From Flavobacteriales bacterium (lineage in GTDB: Bacteria > Bacteroidota > Bacteroidia > Flavobacteriales_F > PHOS-HE28): DNA of 64,000 nucleotides. Each line of letters opens with the position of its first letter. Position 1 is the first letter of the stretch. This document shows, piece after piece, positions 18,901 to 27,274 of this stretch. The notes beneath the pieces are model-generated. The model was given only the letters and a program-made list of their open reading frames with translations, did no database searches and had not been told where the DNA came from. The DNA lies in assembly GCA_016710015.1 (NCBI GenBank), contig JADJLR010000005.1:221696-285695 (forward strand), given 5' to 3'. Made by a program: the position numbers and the translations under genes.

Positions 18901-19222
18901 CGAATTGGATCTGGATGGTCTGGTGCGCTTCAAACCAGGCAAGTTCGGAGACTACGTTCACCTCGATGTCTACCTCTTCGGTGATGTCGGCATGATGGGC
19001 TATCGTACGATCTCCGCTACCGGCGAACAGCTGCACTTCGCTGAACCACGCGCGGATGCCGGCTTCGGAAGTGCCGTCACCATCAAGAAATGGGGGCCGT
19101 TAGTGGATCTGAAGCCCCTCACGATCCGTTTCGATATGCCGCTGCTTCTCTCTGCGCTTCCCGCAACGGAGCAGGACAACTTGGCGTTCCGTTACGTCGT
19201 GGGCATCGGACGCACTTTCTGA
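15983..19222 (+). CDS. M1 family zinc metallopeptidase with C-terminal Omp85-like beta-barrel
   Basis: The 1079-residue product begins with a signal peptide (MRNILILCSVCAWIGAMAQ). Residues about 45-620 form an M1 aminopeptidase-like catalytic unit: GMEYPM replaces the usual GAMEN, the zinc site is HEIGH at 385-389 with the third ligand Glu408 in FLDEGF, and YSKTATML supplies the expected tyrosine. Residues from about 660 on alternate like beta-strands, contain GLRGYAGY (resembling the Omp85 VRGF/Y motif), LFGDVG and ITIRFDMPL-like strands, and finish in IGRTF with a terminal Phe, as for outer-membrane barrels. The peptidase would therefore be tethered at the outer membrane. A DUF2147 gene follows after 3 bp. 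Whether the catalytic domain faces the periplasm or outside is not known. Confidence 0.85.
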   Translation: MRNILILCSVCAWIGAMAQPFDAKHPPNTYRNADNPYYWKNRPPRPGYWQQDVHYVIKARLDDTTDQLHANLALTYVNNSPDTLEYVFFHLPQEAFVQGSYLDAKEGGLRKTKNGAIAYAGTRIDALTEEDIPLRLEQDNTVLKVWLKQPLPPNERTNLRIDFTTHWTMDVYRRMKLFQAWGGKHYDGVHWYPRMAVYDERFGWDTQQHLGSEFYGDFGTFDVDLDFPHHYILDATGWLQNENEMLPPELKAKLAISNFKDKPWNEAPSVIIAPEPGKRKVWRFHAENVHDFAFTADPNYRIGEVVVTDGPAKGVKCVALVQEPHASGWQNAAEYTAKIIACFSRDFGVYAYPKMIVADARDGMEYPMLTLDSGNEPNYRGLFVHEIGHNWFFGMVGNNETYRAFLDEGFTQFLTAWGLEHIDGDTAVVEPPTTRYEARFTSPVRPREDDVYYGYQRDAVRDRLPPINTHSDEFGLLKGQTGGYRHVYSKTATMLYNLQYVLGDSLFLAAMQQYVVQWRMCHPYPEDMRASFIRSTKVDLNWFFDQWIDTDKRIDYAVKGVSKRHLDAGQTIHLRRKDDMHMPIDLRIEARDGTIHDFYIPNTWFEKRTDATVLPRWIGYDELQRDHIAHVDIPTGIAQVTIDPTDRLADSYKINDHLVMPIEVGFDHHVRQRPDRRAYQAFVRPDLWWNGFDGTKVGVHLNSSYMKYKHRIHFTGWLNTGMGQYLPPNNPSTQNDSIPGNKDTSYDPFSFNFRYENGTEKILKGSSVFVHARMLDGLQRYGGGWHWDLPNNKTEAEVELHYFLRRDSADLTYLLYPNEWELDRLNGAMDLRVRHKYSYGRSRGDVRIELRSSAVGSASHYAQLRITAVNTNELGKLQLRTRAFGQYGTGSTPRESALFLAGASPEEMMEDKYVRSVGFVPYDWLGYGAGVQPFQQGGGLGLRGYAGYLAPDLDADGALIVNYRSNTGISASGELDLDGLVRFKPGKFGDYVHLDVYLFGDVGMMGYRTISATGEQLHFAEPRADAGFGSAVTIKKWGPLVDLKPLTIRFDMPLLLSALPATEQDNLAFRYVVGIGRTF

Positions 19223-19225
19223 TCG

Positions 19226-19648
19226 ATGCGAGCGTCCATTCTGTTATTCTCCCTGTGCTTCGCTTTTGGTTCCGTTGCGCAGGACATCACCGGCCGATGG
19301 ATCACAGTGAACGATGAGACCGGCGCCCAACGATCCGTGGTAGAGATCACGGTGAAGAATGGAGTGGCTTCTGCACACGTCAAAGAACTGTTCCGTACAC
19401 CGGATCAGGAGCAGGATCCCGTATGCACCAAGTGTACCGATCATCGCAAAGGCCAGAAGATCATTGGCATGCAGATCATGCGCAACATGAAGCAGGATGA
19501 GGATGAATGGAGCGGCGGCACCATCATGGATCCCGAGAACGGCAGGAGTTACGACTGCAAGATCTGGGTGGAGGACGGCGAACTCAAGGTCCGCGGTTAC
19601 ATCGCGTTCTTCTATCGCACCCAGACCTGGGTCCGCGAGAAGCGTTGA
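19226..19648 (+). CDS. secreted DUF2147 protein
   Basis: The 140-residue protein has a signal peptide (MRASILLFSLCFAFGSVAQ) and the DUF2147 pattern: ITGRWITVNDETG at the start of the mature part, then CTKCTDHRKGQKIIGM, the WSGGTIMDPENGRSYDCKIW block and GYIAFFYRTQTWVR near the end. These are small periplasmic or exported beta-rich proteins of unknown role, often in Bacteroidota and Proteobacteria. It sits 3 bp after the M1 peptidase and is probably translated from the same message. Its stop abuts the stop of the convergent adhesin gene. Confidence 0.88.
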   Translation: MRASILLFSLCFAFGSVAQDITGRWITVNDETGAQRSVVEITVKNGVASAHVKELFRTPDQEQDPVCTKCTDHRKGQKIIGMQIMRNMKQDEDEWSGGTIMDPENGRSYDCKIWVEDGELKVRGYIAFFYRTQTWVREKR

Positions 19649-22600
19649 TCAACGCAGGAGCGTAACGTGCCCGCGCTCACTCACGAGTGTACCATTCGCC
19701 GTACACTGATCCTGGTAGTGTACCGTGTAGACATACACACCTGGAGGGGCAGGCTGCCCACCTACTGTACCATCCCAGCCTTTGAATGGATCCAATGAGC
19801 TGTGGATCTGAAGGCCCCATCGATCATGAATGACGAGTTCGAAATCGCCCCTCTCCGGCCCCATGACCAGGAAGTGATCATTGAAGCCATCGCCATTCGG
19901 TGTGAAGCTGTTCGGGATGAAGACCAAGCCATCGGCCTCTGACAGGATACGGACCTCCACAAGATCCGCGTGCTCACATCCGTAAATGTCCGTAGCCTCG
20001 TATCCGTATGCACCTTCACCGACGGTAATGGTGGGCACGGTGTCTCCAGTGGTCCAGCGGGTCTCGATCAACTCGCCTTGTGGGTCCAATTCCACTTTGG
20101 CTCCGGGACAGAGTTCGATATCCGCGATCGGTACGACGGGAATGGCGAACGAAATGCGCACGCTATCTGTCGTGTTGCCACAATAGCGCATGACCGAAGC
20201 AACGTACCATCCCGTCCGTGTTGCATCGTATGTGGCACCCACGGAGTTGTCCTGCCAATGCGCATCCGCGAAGCCCGCATCCAAGGTGATCACCGGTGCG
20301 TTGCAGATCGCGGTATCCGGCCCAAGATCCACCACGACCAATTGATCATAGCCCACTACCAAGGTGTCCGAGGTCGTGCAGCCATTCTGTAGGCCGTCCA
20401 CGAATATGCTTCCGGGCGCTGTCACCAAGAAGGTGTTCGCGGTGCTTCCATCGGACCACGTGAGCGCGGCACCCGATCCCGAAAGGTCGAGCAGCAAACT
20501 ATCCGTTCCACACAACACCGTATCCGGTCCCAAGCTGATGGCCAACGGATCCATAAGCGTGATCGAGATCGAATCGGTGGTGCTTCCGCAAGCATTGGTC
20601 ACTGTCAAGGAAAACATCCCGCTCTCCGCGACAACCAACTGGTCCGCCGTGGAGCCATCCGACCAAAGGAGCGCATCCACGTTGATCAATACAGGATCCA
20701 ATGTGATGCCTGTGCCATCGCAGACCACCGTATCCGGACCGAGATCGAGCATGGGCGGTTCCAAGCCATCCACCAGCAGGGTATCGGTGAGGATGCATCC
20801 GTCCAGTCCGGCATCCAGCCAGTAGATGCCCGGAGTCGTGATCGTGAAGGTCTGGCCTTGTGATCCATCGGACCACGCCCATTCCCAATCCTCGACCTCT
20901 GCGGTCAGTACCAATTCTTCTCCCCCACACAGGATGGTGTCCGGCCCGAGGTCAACAATGATCGGTTCCACGATGGTTATCTGAATGTCATCCATCACAT
21001 TGCCGCATTCGTTGCTTCCGGTGACCGTGATGGACGCGCTGGAATCGACCTGCAAGGTGAGCCCCGTGGATCCATCACTCCACAACAGTTCCTCGATGTC
21101 CGAACCGCTGGGGTTCAACAGGATGCCTCCACCATCGCATGTGACCGTGTCATTCCCCAAGGAGATGGTCGGGAAAGACAGCGCATCCACGACGATGCTA
21201 TCCCGTGCCGTGCATGGGCCATCGGTGGCTTCCACCCAATAGATCCCGGCATCGTACACGATGTGTTCCGCATCGTCGGTTCCGTCCTCCCACGTAAAGG
21301 TCCACGAACCAAGCGGCGGTTGGAGCACAAGCTGTTCACCTGCGCAAAGCGTGGTATCCGGCCCGAGGTCGATGTTCGCCAATGCGCCAAGGTCCACCAC
21401 AATGGTGTCCGAACCGATGCAACAACCCACCGAGACCAGTACCCAATACGTGCCCGAGGCCGTGACCTCCAAGGTTTGATCGGTGCTTCCATCGGACCAC
21501 TCGTACGTGGCATTCACCACACCAGCATCCAGCGTGAGTTGGCCACAAAGCGTGGTATCAGCACCCAACTGCACGACCACTTCACAATCGTTCAATACAC
21601 CGGCATCGCCAACGACAGGCTGATCCGGATCCTGCATCACGACAATGGGTTCCAGGCCAACCACGGAAACGAAGGATTGCGTCGGAAGCACGGTGGTAAT
21701 GGCTGATCGATCGTTCACTGCATCGCAGAAGAGAAGGCCATCTTCATCGGTGCGGATCAACAGAATGTCGCGATCACCGGTCTGGTTGGTATAGCCGGTG
21801 AGCAGGTAACCGTTGCCCATATCGGCCACATTGAACGCATACGGTTCAGCCAGTGTTTGCTCCTGCAATGCGGGACCGTAGGACTTGTACCAAATGCCGG
21901 ATCCCGCATTGGAAATGGACATGAGGAAGAGCTTGTTCGGGGCTGTGGTGGTGGTATGCCCGGCCAACACGTATCCCGTGGCGGTCGCGAGCAGTCTCGT
22001 ACTCTGTTCCTGACCGCTGCCTGCCAAATTGAAGTCGCGCGCCCAAGCGATGTTCCCCATGGTGTCGCATCGGATCAACCCCACGGTCCAATTTCCGGAG
22101 GACCCGTTGATATCGCCGTAATAGGCAATGGTCAACGAATCGTCCTTCGCCACGATGTCCGTTGGATAGATCCGCCGATCGACGTTGTTCGGATAGACCA
22201 AGTAATGCGTTTCCACATGCTGTCCGAAGGCATCGAACTTGGAAAGTGCGGCCCGACGACCAGAAAGCGCGAGTTGAGCCGTGGCGATCGATGATACGCC
22301 GTAATGCTGGGTCCCGATCGTTGCCACACCCCGGATCTCATCGAAGTAGGACAACGTGTTGTACAGGTCCATCCGGTCCGTGGTCCCGATCAGATCGCCG
22401 GTACCTGCATCCACCAACGCATTGACCAAGTCACTGAACGTTGGCACCGTTGCATCGGAAACACCGCCAAAAACGATGTACGCGCCCGGGTCGGAAACCA
22501 CGATGCGTCGGGCAAAGATCGTCGGGTCCTCCCAAGATCGGACCCACAAGAAATTCCCAGCGGCATCGAATCGGAAATAGAATCCCTCTGCCAACTCCTG

Positions 22601-22918
22601 CGTTCCGGTGATCCCCGATCCGCAGCCGATCAACGTGCCATCTGGTGCATCCGCGAGGTGCAGTACCATCTTCGGGAACTGACCGGTCGTACGGAATGCA
22701 CGCGACCACAACACGCTTCCGTCGTCGTCCATGCGCATCACCACCGCACTGTCCCCAACGCTTCCTCCCAAATAGGTATCACCCGCCGCCGAGCGATGCA
22801 ACACATGGCCAGCCTCATTGCGGAAAGGCGTACCGATCACATTCAGAAAGGTCTGTGACCAGAGCTCACCACCGATCAGGAATGCGATGAGTACGACGAG
22901 GTATCGGAGAATATTCAT
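19649..22918 (-). CDS. giant secreted adhesin-like protein, T9SS type B sorting domain
   Basis: The 1089-residue protein has a signal peptide (MNILRYLVVLIAFLIGGELWSQ). Residues about 25-420 form a propeller-like region of G.V.WSR-type repeats. Residues about 480-980 hold seven tandem repeats of roughly 85 residues, each opening with a variant of LGPDTTLC and containing W.DGST. The C-terminal FIPNSFTPNGDGFNDHF and YDRWG-like HDRWGLQIH with ERGHVTLLR are the gliding-motility (type B) T9SS sorting domain, so the protein should cross the outer membrane through T9SS. Its ATG overlaps the stop of the SIS isomerase gene by 4 bp (ATGA), so it is the last gene of the sugar operon. The N-terminal region is paralogous to the protein at 30334. 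Confidence 0.87.
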   Translation of the reverse strand: MNILRYLVVLIAFLIGGELWSQTFLNVIGTPFRNEAGHVLHRSAAGDTYLGGSVGDSAVVMRMDDDGSVLWSRAFRTTGQFPKMVLHLADAPDGTLIGCGSGITGTQELAEGFYFRFDAAGNFLWVRSWEDPTIFARRIVVSDPGAYIVFGGVSDATVPTFSDLVNALVDAGTGDLIGTTDRMDLYNTLSYFDEIRGVATIGTQHYGVSSIATAQLALSGRRAALSKFDAFGQHVETHYLVYPNNVDRRIYPTDIVAKDDSLTIAYYGDINGSSGNWTVGLIRCDTMGNIAWARDFNLAGSGQEQSTRLLATATGYVLAGHTTTTAPNKLFLMSISNAGSGIWYKSYGPALQEQTLAEPYAFNVADMGNGYLLTGYTNQTGDRDILLIRTDEDGLLFCDAVNDRSAITTVLPTQSFVSVVGLEPIVVMQDPDQPVVGDAGVLNDCEVVVQLGADTTLCGQLTLDAGVVNATYEWSDGSTDQTLEVTASGTYWVLVSVGCCIGSDTIVVDLGALANIDLGPDTTLCAGEQLVLQPPLGSWTFTWEDGTDDAEHIVYDAGIYWVEATDGPCTARDSIVVDALSFPTISLGNDTVTCDGGGILLNPSGSDIEELLWSDGSTGLTLQVDSSASITVTGSNECGNVMDDIQITIVEPIIVDLGPDTILCGGEELVLTAEVEDWEWAWSDGSQGQTFTITTPGIYWLDAGLDGCILTDTLLVDGLEPPMLDLGPDTVVCDGTGITLDPVLINVDALLWSDGSTADQLVVAESGMFSLTVTNACGSTTDSISITLMDPLAISLGPDTVLCGTDSLLLDLSGSGAALTWSDGSTANTFLVTAPGSIFVDGLQNGCTTSDTLVVGYDQLVVVDLGPDTAICNAPVITLDAGFADAHWQDNSVGATYDATRTGWYVASVMRYCGNTTDSVRISFAIPVVPIADIELCPGAKVELDPQGELIETRWTTGDTVPTITVGEGAYGYEATDIYGCEHADLVEVRILSEADGLVFIPNSFTPNGDGFNDHFLVMGPERGDFELVIHDRWGLQIHSSLDPFKGWDGTVGGQPAPPGVYVYTVHYQDQCTANGTLVSERGHVTLLR

Positions 22919-23541
22919 CCTGCAAAGGTCCGATTCCGATCGAAGATGTCCCGACCATCGAAACACTGCAGCTTCGCATCAAGGATGGTATGGATGATGA
23001 ACAAGTGCAGGATCTCCACAAGGCCATAGCTCTCACTGGCCACATGGAAGTTGAGATCGCCCTTGGAACGAAGTGGATTATCGGAAGTGAATCCGCTGAA
23101 GGTGATCAGTCGACAACCGGCACGGCGAGCCATATCGGCCGCATTCAGGATGTTCTTCGAGGAGCCGCTGCTGCTGATCGCGAAGACGATGTCCTCCGGA
23201 TCCGCGAAGCGTTCAAGGGGTGCGCTGAACACCTCCTCGAAGCTGAGGTCGTTGCTGATGCACGTGAGCAAACTGGCATCGTTGAAGGCGATCGCTCGCA
23301 CACCACCGTTCTTCCAATAGTCCACGGCTTGATGGCTGGCGATGCCGGCGCTACCCCCGTTACCCACCATGATCACCTTGCGGTTGGCGGCTTGTGCAAC
23401 ACGCACCAATTCGACCGCATGCTCAATGGCCTGTACGTATGCCAATGGTCCATTCGCATTGCTGGCGGTGACACCGTCGATCAGGGCATGCATTGATCCG
23501 GTGTAGCGGTCGATGAATTCGGGGATGGAAGGAGTGCTCAT
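22915..23541 (-). CDS. SIS-domain phosphosugar isomerase (GmhA-like)
   Basis: The 208-residue SIS protein resembles phosphoheptose isomerases, which turn sedoheptulose 7-phosphate into D-glycero-D-manno-heptose 7-phosphate. Features are VIMVGNGGSAGIASHQAVD (residues about 54-72), FNDASLLTCISNDLSFEEVF, and the SIS loop AISSSGSSKNIL. The gene lies downstream of, and overlaps by 4 bp, an HldE-like kinase-nucleotidyltransferase, which fits a nucleotide-heptose pathway; the phosphatase step (GmhB) is not seen here. The gene also overlaps the downstream T9SS adhesin start by 4 bp. The exact substrate remains unproven. Confidence 0.85.
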   Translation of the reverse strand: MSTPSIPEFIDRYTGSMHALIDGVTASNANGPLAYVQAIEHAVELVRVAQAANRKVIMVGNGGSAGIASHQAVDYWKNGGVRAIAFNDASLLTCISNDLSFEEVFSAPLERFADPEDIVFAISSSGSSKNILNAADMARRAGCRLITFSGFTSDNPLRSKGDLNFHVASESYGLVEILHLFIIHTILDAKLQCFDGRDIFDRNRTFAG

Positions 23542-25052
23542 TTCAACAGGTGCTTCACGAACTTCAAGAGGTCCTTCTTGTACACGGGGTGTTCGTTTCC
23601 GATGATCTCGACGGCCAAGGCTCCGGTGCAGTTGCCCACGAATCCGATCACTGCTGGATCAAGCCCGGCCTTGGCGCAAAGCGCGGTCACGCTCAACACC
23701 GCGTCGCCCGCGCCCACACTGTCTTTGATACGGGTCGCGAAGGCTGGCGTTAGTGACTGGTCACGGCCTTTTCGGTAGATGCTGCCCTTCTGCCCCAAGG
23801 TGATCTGCACCTCGTTCGCGTGGCTGATCGCCTGCAACCGGTCGATCAACCCATCCAAAGGTTCGCGCTTGGCACCAAAGGGCAAACGCAGCTCCGCTTC
23901 GTCGATGCTGATGTAGTCGGCACGGGTGTATTTCGTGATGTAGTTGTATCCGTAGTTGTTGCTGTTCGTCTGCGCATTCACCACGAGGTACTTGCCGCTC
24001 TTCTGTAGTAGGTCGATGATCGCCGGACTCATCATCCCGTGCCCGAAATCGGCAACGACGACGAGATCACAGGCAGGAAGTTTCATCTTAAGTGTTTCGA
24101 TGATCGACGTTTCCAACGCACCGCCCACCGGCTCGTCGTTCATGAAGGTGACCTCGAAGAGTTTGATGCTGAGGTAGTGATCCAAGTAGCGGCGTTTGAT
24201 CGGAGTAGGTCCATCAGGCCGAACGAAATACGTGCGTTCCACGCTGGAACTCAACTTCTCCTCGATCATCTCGCGGCGTTCGTCCTTCGCACCCAAGCAA
24301 GTGAGAAGGTCCACACTTCCGGCGAATTGCTCCAAGTGATTGGCGATGGCGAGCACACCACCGGCATAGGCTTCTTCGCGTAGGAGAATGCTGCTGATCG
24401 TGGGTGACTTGCTACTCTTTCCCAACGGGCGGCAATAGTGGTACTCGTCGATGATGGTATCGCCGATCACGAGCACTTTCAATTCCTTTAGCGCTTCCAG
24501 ATCAGCGATGATCGCATCGGCATCGAAGCGTTTTCGAAAATCGGCCAGGAAACCTTGAACGCTATCGTCCAACGGACTGAAGTGCGCATTGATCAAGGAG
24601 CTGCTGCTGAACTGGATCTCTTCGGTGAAGTGCAATTTCCCTCCCACAGCGATCGCGGCGGCTTCTTCCTTCGCGATCATGCCGGTCACGTCCTTCGTAC
24701 GGTCCTTGTAGTCCTGTCCCTTCACATAGAGATCGGGCTTCAAGAGCTTGATCGTTTCGATGGCCGTTTCCCACTTATTGAGACCCACATGATCCACAGC
24801 TCCCAAGGCAGCGATGGCTTCCATGCGTAAGGCCTCGGTGAAGACTGGGCGGCCTGGGCCTTTGTTCACGAAACGATCGGGAGTAACGGTTACGACCAAG
24901 ACATCGGCATCAGCTTTCGCTGCTTCGAAATGCTTCATGTGACCCAAGTGCAACAAGTCAAAGCAGCCATGGCACAGGGCAACGCGCTTGCCGTCCGCCT
25001 TGTGCTTCGCGATCACGGAAGCGAGGTCGTCGAGAGGAAGGATCTTGCTCAT
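23538..25052 (-). CDS. HldE-like nucleotidyltransferase-kinase, domains in reversed order
   Basis: The 504-residue protein combines a cytidylyltransferase-fold domain and a PfkB-family sugar kinase. The nucleotidyltransferase is first (residues about 20-160): CHGCFDLLHLGH with HxGH at 35-38, and YVKGQDYKDR. The kinase follows (about 190-500) with LVIGDTIIDEY, SGG-equivalent YAGGVLAIANHL, DFGHGM, and the catalytic DSVGAGDAV near residue 450. In E. coli HldE the kinase comes first and the nucleotidyltransferase last. The SIS isomerase gene overlapping its end supports a role in making an activated heptose or similar sugar for the surface glycan. The nucleotide used is not determined. Confidence 0.85.
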   Translation of the reverse strand: MSKILPLDDLASVIAKHKADGKRVALCHGCFDLLHLGHMKHFEAAKADADVLVVTVTPDRFVNKGPGRPVFTEALRMEAIAALGAVDHVGLNKWETAIETIKLLKPDLYVKGQDYKDRTKDVTGMIAKEEAAAIAVGGKLHFTEEIQFSSSSLINAHFSPLDDSVQGFLADFRKRFDADAIIADLEALKELKVLVIGDTIIDEYHYCRPLGKSSKSPTISSILLREEAYAGGVLAIANHLEQFAGSVDLLTCLGAKDERREMIEEKLSSSVERTYFVRPDGPTPIKRRYLDHYLSIKLFEVTFMNDEPVGGALETSIIETLKMKLPACDLVVVADFGHGMMSPAIIDLLQKSGKYLVVNAQTNSNNYGYNYITKYTRADYISIDEAELRLPFGAKREPLDGLIDRLQAISHANEVQITLGQKGSIYRKGRDQSLTPAFATRIKDSVGAGDAVLSVTALCAKAGLDPAVIGFVGNCTGALAVEIIGNEHPVYKKDLLKFVKHLLK

Positions 25053-25054
25053 GT

Positions 25055-25258
25055 GGAATGGAACGCGGGATGGAACGCAGATGACACGGATACTGCAGAT
25101 GAACGCTGATAACCCGTGGAATGCAGGAATGCGAGAGGGAACGCGGATGACGCAGCCGGGCGCAGATGAATAAATGATAATGCCATGCGGTTCACCATCC
25201 TCCTTCCTTCTGATCTGCGTTCATCATAACCATCCGCGTCATCAGCGTGCCGATCTTC
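25055..25258. repeat. imperfect inverted repeat built of ACGCAGATGA-like units
   Basis: The spacer between two operon genes holds degenerate short units such as GGAACGCAGATGACACGGAT and AACGCGGATGACGCAG on the left, and their reverse complements (ATCTGCGTTCATCAT, ATCCGCGTCATCAGCG) on the right. The arms could pair into a long, imperfect hairpin in the operon transcript. No coding potential was recognised. Its role (processing, attenuation or a mobile repeat) is unknown. Confidence 0.55.
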
Positions 25259-26243
25259 ATCCGAGGTATTTGAACCAATCCTTCGTTGCTTCTGCGATGG
25301 TGCCGGGTTCCCAGATCGGAGCTTCGCGCCAGTAATCGATGTTCGCGAGCATGGTCTTCACGCCGTCTTCGAACTTCACTTTCGGTTTCCAGCCCAATAC
25401 GCGTTGGATCTTCGCGGTATCGGCAAAGGTCTGGTCGGGTTCGCCGGGGCGCTTCGGGATGTACACCTTCTCTCCACCAAGCAGATCGCAGAGCAGGTTC
25501 ACGCTGTACGTGCTTCCGCTGCCCACATTGAAGATCTCGCCGGTCACATCATCGCGTTCACTTGCCGTTACACAAGCATCGGCCACATCGCTTACGAAGG
25601 TGAAGTCGCGTGTTTGTTCGCCATCTCCCACGACCGTGAATGGTTTGCCCGCGAGCTTCTGCGCAAGGAACACACCGAACACTGCTCCGTACGTGCCACT
25701 TGTACGCGAGCGTGGACCATACACGTTGAAGAAGCGCATGCTCGTGATGTTCATCTTGTAGACACTCGCCCAATACATCGCGTACTCTTCTCCCAAGTAC
25801 TTCGTGACCGCATAGGGATACTGGCAACGGATCGGCGCGGTCTCTGGCGTCGGGTACACATCCGGGATCCCATAGCAACTTGACGAGGCTGCATAGATCA
25901 CACGCTTCACGCCGTGCTTGCGACAGGCCTCCAGGACACTTACCGTTCCGTTGACGTTCGAGTGATGGTACTTCAACGGTTGTTCGATGCTCGGCACGAT
26001 GTCCGCCAAAGCCGCTAGGTGAAAGACCTTCCCTACACCAGCGAACAAGGGTTCGATCTTCTGGTGATCCGCGATATCAGCGATGTGGACATGCAACTGC
26101 TTGTTCCCTTTCAAATGGTCGAGGTTCCTCGCATGGCCGCTGCTGAGGTTGTCTATCACGTGTACTTCATGTCCATCGTTCAACAGCCGTTCCACCAACC
26201 AGGATCCAATGAATCCACAACCTCCTGTCACCAATGTTCTCAT
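25257..26243 (-). CDS. NAD-dependent nucleotide-sugar epimerase/dehydratase
   Basis: The 328-residue extended short-chain dehydrogenase has the Rossmann motif GGCGFIGSW at residues 7-15, VIDNLSSG, the SSSCYG strand and the catalytic YxxxK in YPYAVTKYLGE. RFFNVYGPRS and DFTFVSDVA are typical of UDP-sugar 4-epimerases and GDP-sugar dehydratases of this superfamily. It probably makes a modified nucleotide sugar used by the glycan cluster; the substrate cannot be settled from sequence. The ATG at 26243 gives the standard N-terminus MRTLVTGG and overlaps the upstream methyltransferase stop by 4 bp. Confidence 0.87.
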   Translation of the reverse strand: MRTLVTGGCGFIGSWLVERLLNDGHEVHVIDNLSSGHARNLDHLKGNKQLHVHIADIADHQKIEPLFAGVGKVFHLAALADIVPSIEQPLKYHHSNVNGTVSVLEACRKHGVKRVIYAASSSCYGIPDVYPTPETAPIRCQYPYAVTKYLGEEYAMYWASVYKMNITSMRFFNVYGPRSRTSGTYGAVFGVFLAQKLAGKPFTVVGDGEQTRDFTFVSDVADACVTASERDDVTGEIFNVGSGSTYSVNLLCDLLGGEKVYIPKRPGEPDQTFADTAKIQRVLGWKPKVKFEDGVKTMLANIDYWREAPIWEPGTIAEATKDWFKYLG

Positions 26244-27274
26244 GCCTTCCCTTTCAATTTGCGCAAGGTCCGTTTGAATCCGCCGCCGGTCAAGGTATCC
26301 ACATCCACCACGGCTTGGTCCACCCGTTGTTTCCAGGTACGTGTCCGTGATGCGATGACCTCCGGATGTGCCTTTCGCCAGATGCGTGGGATGCCGTGGA
26401 TCTCCACATCGTTGATGACGTGCGCCCGGTACTCGAGGTCGAAGCCATTCGCTATGAGGTGCGACTCCACATCGAAATTGTCCGTGGGCTTCCAAGTGTA
26501 CGCGTGGTCGCGGATGTAGAAGGCACCACCCGGTTTCAACACACGTTTGAATTCGCCGATCATGTGGCGCACCAACCGACTGTTCAATTCAGGCAGCACT
26601 TGCACACACATCACCAGATAGACGGATGCATCCGGAATGAGATCGCTGCGCCAAGTGGGCACGTGTTGAATTCCTGACCTGATCGGATCAAGCTTGAAAG
26701 GCTCCGGTATGTCGATATAGTCCGTGAACGGCACACCGAGCCCCTTGTAATACAGGTGTTGCAAGCAGTACGAATTCACGATGGCGTCCATGCCGATGTA
26801 GCAAAGGTCCGCATCCTGACCGGTCCAGAGATTCGCTTGCCGCCCGTAACCAGCACCGAAGTCCAGCACGGTTCGGATCCGAGCACGTTCCGGCACGGGA
26901 TAGGCCTGTGCAAGTACGTGGTCGTGCGCGTTGTTCAAGCCCACGCGCTTGTCGTAGACCGCTGCATCCAACTGTAGGCCCATGGATCGCACCACGCGTT
27001 CATCGTTCGCTTTGCTCGCTTCAACCAAAGCGGTGATCCGAGCATCATTGATGTAATCCGGATAGTCGTTCCGGAACCAACTCATCCACTTCAATAGATC
27101 CTCTGCACCGCCGAAACGGAAGAAATCGCTGACCACGCCATCCTCGTATGTGCGCTTCCGCTTCTTCAACCCTTCTTGGTAGTCCCAACGTGTCATCCAC
27201 TCCGGCGCACGTTGGTGATCACGTGCCAAAGCATCGTGGAAGCGTTGTTCGAGAGCGGTTTCCTCAGGACGCAT
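26240..27274 (-). CDS. SAM-dependent methyltransferase, sugar or glycan modifying
   Basis: The 344-residue protein has a helical N-terminal part (about 110 residues) and a methyltransferase core with TVLDFGAGYGRQANL near residue 145, YIGMDAIVNSYC, and VYLVMCVQVLPELN, then LKPGGAFYIRDHA. The ATG at 27274 fuses with the TGA of the upstream gene (TGATG). All neighbours are sugar-modifying enzymes, so methylation of a nucleotide sugar or glycan is the likely job, but no family with a known substrate was recognised. Confidence 0.72.
   Translation of the reverse strand: MRPEETALEQRFHDALARDHQRAPEWMTRWDYQEGLKKRKRTYEDGVVSDFFRFGGAEDLLKWMSWFRNDYPDYINDARITALVEASKANDERVVRSMGLQLDAAVYDKRVGLNNAHDHVLAQAYPVPERARIRTVLDFGAGYGRQANLWTGQDADLCYIGMDAIVNSYCLQHLYYKGLGVPFTDYIDIPEPFKLDPIRSGIQHVPTWRSDLIPDASVYLVMCVQVLPELNSRLVRHMIGEFKRVLKPGGAFYIRDHAYTWKPTDNFDVESHLIANGFDLEYRAHVINDVEIHGIPRIWRKAHPEVIASRTRTWKQRVDQAVVDVDTLTGGGFKRTLRKLKGKA

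Noticed and set aside
26100..26495. 84-codon N-terminal extension of the epimerase at 25257
   Set aside because: The extension overlaps the upstream methyltransferase and has no family match; the Rossmann start MRTLVTGG at 26243 is the normal N-terminus.
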